From Anarhynchus alexandrinus (Eukaryota; Chordata; Aves; Charadriiformes; Charadriidae), in the NCBI GenBank assembly GCA_008711295.1, contig VUYV01000047.1:3916602-3980601 (forward strand): DNA of 64,000 bases. Reading direction: 5' to 3'. The notes under the pieces were generated by a model, which did not search any database, had not been told where the DNA came from, and saw nothing but the letters and a program-made list of their open reading frames with translations. Position numbers and translations under genes: made by a program. This document shows, piece after piece, positions 49,801-61,200 of this stretch (its first letter is position 1; every line of letters starts with the position of its first letter).

Positions 49801-51214
49801 TTCTAAATTGTCCTTTTTTACTTTTTGTAAAGTAGGTGCATAAATATCCCAAGATTTCCTTCACTATCACCCTACAATCTGCCAATTTGTGGTGTATGTT
49901 CAGTGTTCACAAAAGCTTTTTTTATGAACTTGCTTTGTGATTGTGTATTGAATACAGAAACGTGGGGTTTTTTGCGCTATGTATGCTTAATGTGGACCAA
50001 AGGGAATATCAGTTGAATTTTCAGTTACAGGGAGAAATTTCACAACTCAGCTTTCTGTTAATTATAAATTTCTACCCAGAGTCTTTTATTCCCAAGAACT
50101 CTGTGTTCATATCAAATGGGATAAATGCTTTGCTATTTACATGTTAATACTTACGTGATACTTGGTGTTAAATAACAATGGCTGCATCCTGCATATTCTA
50201 TCACAATGATGTTGCTGATCACGTAATAATAACTGCTGGTTTTGATTGGCCACCTATTGCAGGGAAGCCCTCTCTAGCCAAAGAAACCTAAGACCTTGGT
50301 CACAGGATATATTGTTGAAATCACCCTGTACATCCTGTCAATGGAATGGATACCCTGAACATTATCTGGTGACCTCGATGGCTGATGATGTTTTAAAATC
50401 ACTAATAAAAAGCTGGCTGTACTAGGAGCTCTTGGCCAATGGGTAATTACCTGGCCCTTTTAAGGCAAGCTGCGCTGCCTCCGTATATCAGCTGTCTGTA
50501 AAATGCACTGCTGGAAAATGATGAAGTTAGGTATGTTGTTGCGGAGATTTTTGTAAGATGAAAGCATGCTTAAAGAAATCTATTTAAATTACTTGGGTTT
50601 CTTTAATAGAATGTAGCTTGAATCAAATTCCTTACATTTCAGTATTAATGACCCTAAAAGTAAAATTACTTTTTTTTTTATGAGCATTTATATCAACATA
50701 ATTGAGAACTTATCCAAAACCGCACAGCTCTGCAGTTTCCTGCACAACCAGGGAAACAACCTCGATGTAAAGCATCGTAATGTGCAAGCATTCGTCCTCT
50801 CCCTTCTCTCACTGATGTTTGAGCATAATAAAATGTGGCAGCATGACAGATACCTTTTGGGAGCACTTAGCGCTTAAAATGGACTCTCTGTATTGCAATA
50901 CTAAATTGTAGAGTTACTGGCATAAAACACCCCAAATAGATTTACAGTGAAATTGTAACAGAACGAGGGAGATAATGTCACAACGAGGCATAAAAAGGGA
51001 AAGCAAATCCCAATATTCATCAGCTCCTTATTTGAGTCTCCAGTTAATTTGGAAGTTAGAAACTTAATTTTGAGTCACACCTTGCCAAGAAATAAATACA
51101 TTAAATCGTTCCTCTGAAGCTCTTCAGCCCCATGGATAAATCCTCTCCAGTGTCAGGATGGATCGGCGTGAGGGGTTGGGACAGATCCTGGTGGCTCATT
51201 GCAGCACCAGTCCC

Positions 51215-51420
51215 TGTCTTCCAAACCTCTTCATTCTCTCGACTCTTTCTCTCCACATTGTTTCGACTCTTTTCTTTTTGTAGTTTTCTGTTACTCATTT
51301 TAGGACTTTTTTTTTTTCTTTTAAATTCATGGTGGTATTTTTTTTCCCTTTCTCCCTTTTACTTATACTTTTTCACCTATGGCCTTCACACAATCTCTCT
51401 CTCTTGTTCTCTCTCCCAGA
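51215..51420 (+). repeat. Pyrimidine-rich stretch
   Basis: T- and C-biased + strand, including TCTCTCTCTT-type runs. The 144-codon frame that covers it is Phe/Leu/Ser-rich because of composition. Confidence -1.
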
Positions 51421-53395
51421 ACATTATTTCTTCAGTTTTTAGGAATAACCTAGGCACAGAGTGGCTTCCTCGATACTGTGGGTGTATTAGTGTAAAAGTG
51501 GTGTGTAAACAACTGGTTCTTGAGAATATGGGGCTGAATATATCTAATTTTTCCCCTGTTCTATAGAACCACTGTGGATTAAGTCAACTCCTAATGTTGA
51601 ATAGAGTGAAAGTGATCTTTCTACAGCCCGTCATCGCGACATGGAATAAACATGTAGAAATATCAGCAGAGCTTTTTTTTGAGTTAAGTTCTGCTCAGAT
51701 AGTTAACTCGATGAGTGGGCTGGGGTTTCATCTCAGAAATGTGCTTTGTGAGGACGGGTCTTCTCTTGATTCTTAAACAACTTATATGTTAGTCAAACTT
51801 GTGTAGATAAATTCTGCTTTAAGCAAAAAAGCATGGCCTTCCTGCACTTGAAAAATCTACTTTTTCATTGCCTGAATCTGTGGGTTTTCCCAAAGTCTAG
51901 TTAATTCCCCTAGAAAACTTTCTAGGTAGCTTGCGATTTATGAATGGACTGAATTGTGCTTTTAATAGAAGGATGTTTTTAATACTAAGAAAATAAACCA
52001 CACATTTAAAAGGGGACTAGCCTGTAATAGTATTTTCTGACTTACATAAAATGTATTTGTCTTAATAAAAACATTGATTTTTATAGCTCTTATACCTACA
52101 AAAATAATTAAAAGCATGTCACTGAACTAAAGAGGGATTTTTCCTATTCACTTGAGAGCCAATTTAATTTACAAATGAAATAAGGAAAAAGTGCCCTAAA
52201 AACTGATGCGTACATATTCGTGCCACAGTGAACAGATCGCAATTAGGGATAAGTGATTTGCCTCAAAGTTGCTTTGAATAGCACAAGACACAGAGCTCAA
52301 TACATAGGAAATAAGCTTAGACTCGCTGGAGAGAAGACAGAGAAGTTAATCTTCCCCCGGGGCAATAATGTTCCAGGTGATACATTTACAATGGATTTTG
52401 TCACATTGTGTTTTAACGCTCCCAAACAATAGGTTTCCACTTCTTTTTTCCTTAGGAGATTCTTTCAGAATGGATTTATTTAGCAAGGCTTAGACTTCTG
52501 TTGGAAGCTTGTGTCTTTTCTTTCCAAATGAATTGATAGCATCAATTAGGATTGATTAGTAAGATCAAACTTGGTATTGCACCAGAAAGATATGTAACCA
52601 GAGAAGGTCATGGCATGAGCATACAGTATTGACTCATTACGCCGTTTTAGTGGAGCGTGGGAATTAAAAGCAATAGCTGTATCGCTGCATCTGGTGACAA
52701 ATATAATACACGTTACACAGAAAATGGTGAAAAAGCCAGTAACTGACCCAGAATTCCGCCCGTCTGAATTGGAGGCTCATAAGAAAGAGTGGTCTCGTCA
52801 CAACTGTTTATTGATGAAGTAAATAGTTTTCTAATTGATAGTTGAAAAACATTGCAATGTCTGCAATGAAGTCTCAGCTCTTTTGCTTCTATCAATATGT
52901 ACGAATAACTAAAGTTATTTACTGATTATAGATTTATTTTTTTTATATTGTTCTGTCAAATTTACCACCCTTAGTGATGACAAATTTGAAAGCTTTTAGG
53001 GATTCATATAGATGTGTAAATTTATGCTGTATTTTACTGTCTCAATTATATTTCATGGCAGAGAATTATTTCATATATTCATTTTTTTCATTGGTCAGTT
53101 TTGAATCTGTTATGCTTTATACTCTTCAGTTATTTCTGATTCTTAGTTTTGGTTTTGATTATTTGGTTTATTTCATTAAAATTGTATAGTACAATTTCGC
53201 ATTACCTGGCAGAAATTTGTTTGAAGGCAGATTTTTTTTTTTTCCCTGCATTCTAGTTTGGCAAATGTAGGAATACTGCATGTCTGTATTTCCCCAAATA
53301 CGTTTATCTTCCTGATGAACGTCTTTTCTGGCTGAACTGGAAAACTTCAGACCAGCCATCCTGTAGTGCTGTCATAGCCTTTGCTTATAGTATCT

Positions 53396-53446
53396 TATAT
53401 ATATATATATGTATAAAATATATATATATATTATATGCTTATATAA
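53396..53446. repeat. AT dinucleotide microsatellite, interrupted
   Basis: Two (TA)n blocks separated by GTATAAAA and ending in TTATATGCTTATATAA. Self-complementary and able to form cruciform or hairpin structures. Confidence -1.
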
Positions 53447-54679
53447 CCAAAGCCATAGTGCTTTGGTTAGACTGGAAGAATCCAGGTCTGCTCTGGAACC
53501 ACAGTGAGTCAACAGATTTGCTCTTGTGCCTCCGCAGTAAGCCCAAACAAATAAGATACACTGAATATGATATATGCAGGTGTGTCTGTAGTTCTAAGTA
53601 ATCCAGGACAGAAACACGTGAGTCTTAATGACATGGTAAAAATAAAAATAGCTAGGGACCTTAAAGCATTATTTTCTACCAAGTCTCTCCTCAGAAGCAA
53701 CTTTTATTCACCACGCTATTTATATGACTGATTTCTTGGATGTATTTCTTTACAGATAGGAAGGTAGGGTGGTGGAGACTCTTGGCAAGTCAATTAAAAT
53801 GTTGTGGGCAAGATGGGTGACTCTGGTGTGTAGCCTTAAATTGCTGGCTGCCTCCCACCGGGGCCAGAGCCTTCCCTGTCCTCGCTGGCGCGGCCCCGGC
53901 TCGGCAGTGGGTCCTTTGTTTCCCAATCAGCAGCCGCTTTATCGATCCCCCTGAAATCAATGGGGAAGCGCTGTGCACAAAATTAATGGCAAGGTTAGGT
54001 CTTCACGCTGAACGGCGAATGTGAAAGAAACTTCAAAAAGTCAAAAAACCAGAGTATGGCTTTATTCCAGCGTGCATCTTATTACAGAAGGTCTTACAGG
54101 AAGCTGAAGTAGTCCCTTCTGCAGCCGGCGCCAGCTCATTTGCAAATCAGCATGGGAAGTTTGAGCGACTTTATAAGCCCCTTCCACCCCCTTCAGAGTC
54201 TACCAAGGGTATTTGCTGAATGCCAGATACGGACCGCCTCATTAAAAAAGAAATTACTTGCGTTGATTTTGATGATGTTGGGCTTCATTTCAAAGGCTTG
54301 AGATGTTGCTCTAGTGTGGAAGTTGAATAAAAGGACTTCAAAATTAAAAAATAAAATCTCTGTAAAACTCCAGGAGTAAGCTGGCAATCAGAAAAGTACT
54401 GGCACCTTTCCATGATCTGTAGTCTTATTGGAATAAATGCAAATCATCTTTGGGCTGAAAGTCGCACATGCGAAAGCTTTTAATTTTGTTAAAATGAATT
54501 ACCTATAATTATCTTGTTGTTAATATGTAGAAGTAGACTACTAAAAGACATTGAATATTCACAGTAATTTACCATTAATCAAGGAAAAAAAACTAGAAAG
54601 ACAGGTTAAAATCACATTACTGCAAAAACAGCTTACATCTTACGTTAGTAATTTGCTGTATAAAATTCAAAACAGAAAA

Positions 54680-55295
54680 AACAGCAATGTGTGAGACTGT
54701 TTATTGATGAGGTTTGTATGCAGGTGTTTCTTACAGCAATAGGAGGTCAGAATAGGCACTTGGCAAGCGAACAAGAAAGCAAAAGAAATAGTTGTCCGAA
54801 AATGCCCATAATCCAAACGGCATATGTGAAAAATCGTTTTACTAAGAATTGTACACCCTCTCGGGGCTGCTCGTTGTTCCCAGGGGGTGTATGGTCTGCC
54901 TTTCCAGCAAGTTCCTATCAAGTACTTAGAGGTGCTGTGGCGAAATGGGGGGCCATGCATCCATCTTCCCTCATTTTGGGGCATTTCTTCCCAAGAAAAG
55001 GAGAGCGAACACAAATCGCTGGTGCGCAGGTTAGAGCGAGCACAGATTATACCTCTCTGGTACAATGGGTGGTCACGCAAAAGCAAAGGAGTGGTACGTC
55101 GTTAGCATGCGTTGCAGTGTCATGGCCACCCCGATCTTTCACTATGGGTTTAGTTCACACGTTGGTTTTATTTACATTTCCTCCTCCCTTTTACAGTGGA
55201 TAGTCTGGACTGGGGCCGTACTCTGCCTGGAGCCGCCTACTGGGAGCACTGTGGTGCTGATACTTCAAATGTTGTGTTTGTTGTACTGTGTATAA
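54680..55295. other. Unexplained GC-richer segment with overlapping open frames; possible decayed LTR or retrocopy
   Basis: A plus frame of 170 codons (54691-55203), two shorter plus frames (54887-55105 and 55065-55295) and a minus frame of 139 codons (54667-55086) overlap here. Composition differs from the AT-rich flanks. Read on the minus strand, an AATAAA lies near the left end (about 54699-54704) and a TATAA-like element further upstream (about 55047), as an LTR or a retroposed 3' end could show. I find no terminal repeats or target duplication, and no protein family is recognisable. Confidence -1.
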
Positions 55296-58200
55296 TCAGG
55301 TTAACCTTGTTTTTTGAGCTATAATTATACAGAAAGGTGAAATTTTTCAAGGAAGGGTGACTTTAACAAGCACACTTCTGTAAATATTCTTATGTTTACT
55401 GTCATTTTTGTGATTCATTAACAAACAAGACAAAGAGCAATCTTAGAAACTCCTACAGCTAAAATTACAGCAACAATATGTTATGTTTCCTTGAAAAGCC
55501 AAAACATCAAATTTTCTATGTTTTCAGACTGTGAAAGCTTTTCCAGTGGATGTCTTGAAGATACCCTATCTTTACCTGCCCTTTTACATCTCTGTTATTA
55601 GAAATGAAGGTTGATACTTATCATAATAGTAATCCCTTGGGAGTTAATTACTGAATGCAGATGTGCGTAAAGTTTGTCGTGTGCCGAAATAGGATTTTTT
55701 GAATCAGGCTGTAAGTGAGAAAGGGGCGTAAATTCTTTAAAATCTGGTAAGCCAATTTAAATAATGTGATGATTATAGCACCGCTGCAAGAATGTGAGTG
55801 CGTACCATTAGGGAGGTGTTCCAAAGGCACCTCAGCACTGAAGACTTAACCGCTTGCGTCATTCAAGAGCGATGGTGTGGGCTCCTCAGTCATTCTGGTG
55901 CTCCTGTAGGCATTGCGGTATGAGCTGCTGTAACTTCAGATAGCCCCCGAAACATTTTTCTCAACTTTGTGTTGCTGTGAAGCTTTGATCTTTGTACAAA
56001 GCTGACAAGGGATGAGAAGGTTTCTGGAGTCATGGTCTATTACGGTGTGGTTTATCTTGTCAGGTTAGCAGCAAAAGAACAAACACCCCGCTCAGTCAGA
56101 TGGATTTTGCAGGTAGGATTTGGTAACTGTAGCACATGCTGTTCTGTGATTTCGCCTTTGCAGTTTCTGAAGTCCTTCAGTGTTTCTCACTGTAGTGTTT
56201 TAAGAACAAAAGCAGAAACGTGTTTTTTAATCTGATAATGTGCAGGAATGTTTCATAAATTATATATGAATGTCAGTGATAGATGAACATGCATGCTAAA
56301 CTGATGGAAGATCTTGAAATATGCTACATGTTAGCGTATAACATTATTCAGTTCTCATTTTTAGAGTTTCAGATTAGGGTAATCACTTAAAGTCGTACTT
56401 CAATACTGATTTAAAAATATTGTCATTAAGATAACTTATGCTTTTATTCACTATCAGTATATGGGAGCTGCCATGTAGCATACCCGAATATACATGGAAT
56501 TTCAGAGGCTGGCCTGCTGCTCTTTCATCTGAAGGCTTTAATAAATTTTCTTGTCGAGCTCAGTTAGGTCAATGCTGAGAGTTTATAAAAAATCCTTAGA
56601 TTTTACTGCGTGACTAAAGGTAGACCACTGAAAAATAACTGATGGCAACTCTTTGGAAAGTGTTTTATCACTATTACATACCACTGAATTAGGGAGGGGC
56701 AGTACATACTAATTCATATACAGGCAAAAATAGAGGTTACATCCTGAGCACATTTATCAAAAAAGAGTGGTAATGGAAAGCTTCTTGTCAGCTCAATAAC
56801 ATCCTCAAATTTCCTCTCTTGCACAGCTTTGTGTGTTATCTTTTCTGTCCATCAAAATGAAATATTTTTGAGACTTGAGGATTTTATTAATCAAGTAAGC
56901 TCATCCAAATTAGTTTAATTTATTTGAAAAGCTCTGTCAAGACACATGAATCCATGTGATCTCACTGTTTTTAACCAGGAAGGGAGAATCTAGATGAAAA
57001 TAAAAACTGCAACTCCAAAGTCTTGCTAATCCTTCTCTTAAAGATCAGAACAGAAGCCTAATTTTCTCTCTGTGGTCACTGAAAGATGTGAGGCCAAACA
57101 GGTAACCTGCTTCACAGGCAAAGGAGCAGAAGCTTTTTAGTGATTTATGCGTATTTTCCTTTTGCTTTCACCCTTCCAGGTGTAATTTTTTCACCCAATT
57201 TAGCATATTTCTCCTTATAAAAATACACTTAGTTAGAGTGTAAGGGTTACTTGTACCACAGCATGGCCTAAGAAAATTCAAAGGGACATAATTAATCCGA
57301 ATGCTTGGAAACAGCATGTTTCCCAACTACAGTAAAATTCAAGATAATAATTTTATCCTAATTTGTTCCAACTGTTTTGAAAGATAAAGTTGATTGTGAG
57401 AGCATCTGGACCTTGAACTTTTGTCCTTAAGACATTTTGAAGATTTATTGTGGAAAACGAAGGAATGAAAATATAAATCAGTTATGTAGTTTAGTCTTGG
57501 GGAAATATATACATCAAGACTGAAAGCATTCACGCGTATTGCACTTTATATTCTGGCTGCTTTATTGGCAAGCATTGACTTGTGTTGCTTATGCAGCTGA
57601 CCATTCTAAACAAACGCACAGATCAAAATTAATTTAAACAACTTTATAATTCTTTTATTATTTATTGGGCCACATGGATGTTTCATTTAAAAATTTTGTT
57701 TCAATTAGGCTTTATATTTAGGTGGAGGAGAGGCCACACTTGCACGGTGAAATTTTGTTGTAGGTTTTAAAATGGATTAGTGTGGTGGTGTCCGTTTTAT
57801 GCTAGCATTAAATGTGTAGGAGTATCAGTGCTGTGTACCAATTTGACTGGTTTGGAAGCTTTTTCATTTTCTGTTCAGAAACACAATTAATGTTAAACTA
57901 CTTATTACCTTCTGTTGGACTCCGAGTAAGATGTTTATGTGAATTAGTGAATCAGTTCTTCCATTTTTCATAGTGTTACTAGACAGGAAAAAAACCCAAA
58001 CAATCAAACAACAAAACTATTCCATGTTTTTAAGAGTAGTCTTCCAGGAAAGAAGTCCAGTCAAACTCCCCATTTTCAGAATGCCTGGAATAATTCCTCA
58101 AATATCAGTCCAAATGAGGTATATCATAGTAGGGTAGATTTCCCTTTCTCTCAAATACCATTTCTTCTCTCTTTTACTGTCCTATCTTGAGTGCCAAAAT

Positions 58201-61200
58201 TAGCCAATTTGAGGTATGGCCATGTGGGATTTTTTTTTCTTTCTTTTCCCCATTCTTTTTGTTTTTGTTCTTTATTGTTGATGCTGATAAAATTGTGTCA
58301 TTTTGTCCAAGTTGGAATAGTTACTCTCTTCAAAGCGCTGCACTTGCAGGTTCACTTTATTGAAAGGCACTTTTAGATGTAGACTGTAAAACTTAAAAAT
58401 ACTTTTGTTAGATTCATATATGGAATATCATTACAAAGAAAAGAAAAACAACAACAGAGAGTAAGAAAAGGAGCACAGGAAGAGGTTTTGTTCATAGGCT
58501 CTATCCTGCTCCTTTTACTGACCTGTACTAAAAGTAGAAAGACATTACATTGTAGGTCTTGTGGTCTGCTTATCACAACTATTTTGGTCACAACATTTGA
58601 TAGCTTGCAGGAAATGGAAAGGAAATCTTTTGAAATGTTTAAAAGGAAGTGTATTTTAAGTATGAGGAGTGCATTCCCTGGTAGAGACGTTTTCACTATG
58701 GGAATGTTTTTGTGTGGTATAAATCCAATTCCTACACCATTCTTACCAAACCTACTGGGAATACAGTTGAATTTCATGTTGGATTATGGTGATTTACACC
58801 AATTCTTTACCACAATGGGTCTTCAGCTTTGAGTAACATCTACACTGATTAAATAAAGGGCTGCAGATAAGCTTAAACCACTCCTTTTTGTCTGCTTTTT
58901 TTTTTCAGTTGTAAGCAATGTCAGAAATTTTAAGTGATCTAATATCCATGAGCCATGAACTGTTTCTACTATGCTAATGGTGACTCAGTGAGTTCTTAAA
59001 GCTGAGCTCTTAAAACCGACCTTTAAATCAGGAACCAGCTAGTATGAGAAAACGTGGCCCTAGGGTGACCTGCTACCAAGACTGTGGAACTTCAGCTGTC
59101 ATAACTATATTTATAGTTATTGGTAACTTAATATAGGAAATGATTCACCTATTAAATCTATTAAGTCATTTCTTTGTGAGCTACTGGCTAGCAAGGTTGT
59201 TGGCAGTAAAAAGTGTCTGTTCCCTTTCCTTAGTAATGTAACTAAAAAGGAGTTTGCCAAAACCCAATTTCTTTCTCTGTCCTTTGCCAGCTTCTTGTTG
59301 GAGCCCTTTTGCCTTCCCAAAGTAGATCTTTCCGTAGATTCCTGAGCCCTTTGAGGGGCAAATCTGTCCCCGTCTCTGATCGTTAAAGATTTGGGAAGTT
59401 TAGGACTTACAATGCGGTGCAGCAAAAGGCACCCAAGAATCTTCAGGATTTTTGAAGTTTTGTAGACCCTTTTTTCATATGACTGGTTTCTTGACTTTGG
59501 CCGTGACTCTGCCAAATGGCTTCAGAAGTGGTGTTTATTGTGTCAGCAAGTTTCCTACCTCAGTTCACCACAAATGCTGCCTTTATTGCCTGGGAGAGCG
59601 CCATGCTATTAATGAGTACCGCCTGCCTACCTTTCAGAGCCAAACAGGACACAGCCTTTCCTCTGCAGCTCCATGAGCTTCCACATAAATCCACCAGAGA
59701 GAAGCTTTTATTCAGACCCCACTCTGATTCCTTGGGACTAAAATCCCCTTCTCAAAGCAAAGATTGGCCTATCCAGGACCATTTCCACCTTATCTGTTGT
59801 TCCCAGTGCTGAGTTTGTTCCTACCTTTTCAGTAAAGCTCTGGGATGTAATGACTCAAAGTAGCTGCAGAGGAGGCTGACTGCATCCTTTCACGGAACAA
59901 TAGCTCTCATCTCTGTTCATTAAAGAAAAGGGTTTGCTCAAAAGAAGGATCATAAAATAAAATGCTTATGCCTGGTACTCTTTGCCAGCGTTCTTCCTGA
60001 GACAGCTAAGCCTCCGCAAAGGGAAAAAAAAAATATTGCTGGGTATCTTAATTGTTTTTACCTGTACTTTGTCTTCTGGCCATAGGCAGAATGATGCTGG
60101 TTTGTTGGGTGTTTCATGGCCTCCTGTGATGGACCCTCTTCCCCTGCTGTTATCCCCATGAGGGGCTGCCCTAGCCCATGCGACCAGCCCCTCTGCTGTG
60201 CGACTCTGGCTTGATGTGTTTTGCAGAGTTATCCTGCTGTTCTCATTTAAATAGTTGCTGAGGACCAGCCTCCAGTTGCTCGTTTGTGGGTGCTGCTTGT
60301 AATCAGATCTGCTGGAAATGAGTGTGTGGACAGTCAGTCAAAAGGCAGCGGTGGTTGCTTGATTGTGGTCCAGGTGGAAGGTACAGAACAGGTTACTGTT
60401 TTCCTTACTCTCTCTGCCTCCTCCGGAGTAAAATCTAATTAAAGGACTAACTGGACATTATCCCTTCATCACCTAATCTGTGATGTGTTTGGGATATGCC
60501 ACCAAATATAAATACTGCTGTAGTACCTGCATAACACTTCTAAAAGCAGCACAGTTATAAGTAAATAGCAAGGCTTTCTGTACAGCTAAGATGTTTTTGG
60601 TAAGGCATATATTATGACCTGTTAAGTGACAACTATTGCCAGTGGCTGAGAATTTCGGTTACGGATACAGTTGTTGCCCAAGGCACAATAATGGGCTGTG
60701 GCAGAAACGAGTGAACCTCCCACCTGAATTTCATTATACCCAATCGAAACAAGGAGAGAGATTATAATTACCACCCCAAATCCAGGGTTAGGAAAATGTC
60801 TCCCTTTCTGTTTGTGCCTGTGAAGCGGGTTTTTGTAAACATGAACTCTAAGCGTTATTGGTGATTAACAAAAAGTCTTGTAGTGTGCACGTGCGAGGTG
60901 TCTTTCTGGCAATGGTTGAGAAGTAGTAGAGGGCTGTGGGGTGAAGGAAGGATCTGTACAATTAACTTCGTGCCAAGATGCGTAATCATTGGGTTAGGGG
61001 CTCACAGTTTAGGCCAGGCCCCTTGCAAGGCTGGCTGAGGTCACTTGGCTGTGGCCTTTCCTGCCACAGCCCTTTTTGCAGAGCACAGGACACGCAGAAG
61101 GTCTTCTGGTTTGCTGCTTTAGCCGTGGAGACCTGCTGGGAACGGGGGTCAGGGGAGCTCAGAGAGGTCGGAGAGCTACTGCTTGCTTGCTACTCCTCTC

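Noticed and set aside
58373..58832. Overlapping plus (114-codon) and minus (134-codon) open frames
   Set aside because: Both strands are open at once with no similarity that I recognise and AT-rich hydrophobic composition; treated as chance.
59117..59812. Minus 132-codon and plus 98- and 74-codon frames
   Set aside because: Overlapping frames on both strands without domains, start context or splice signals.
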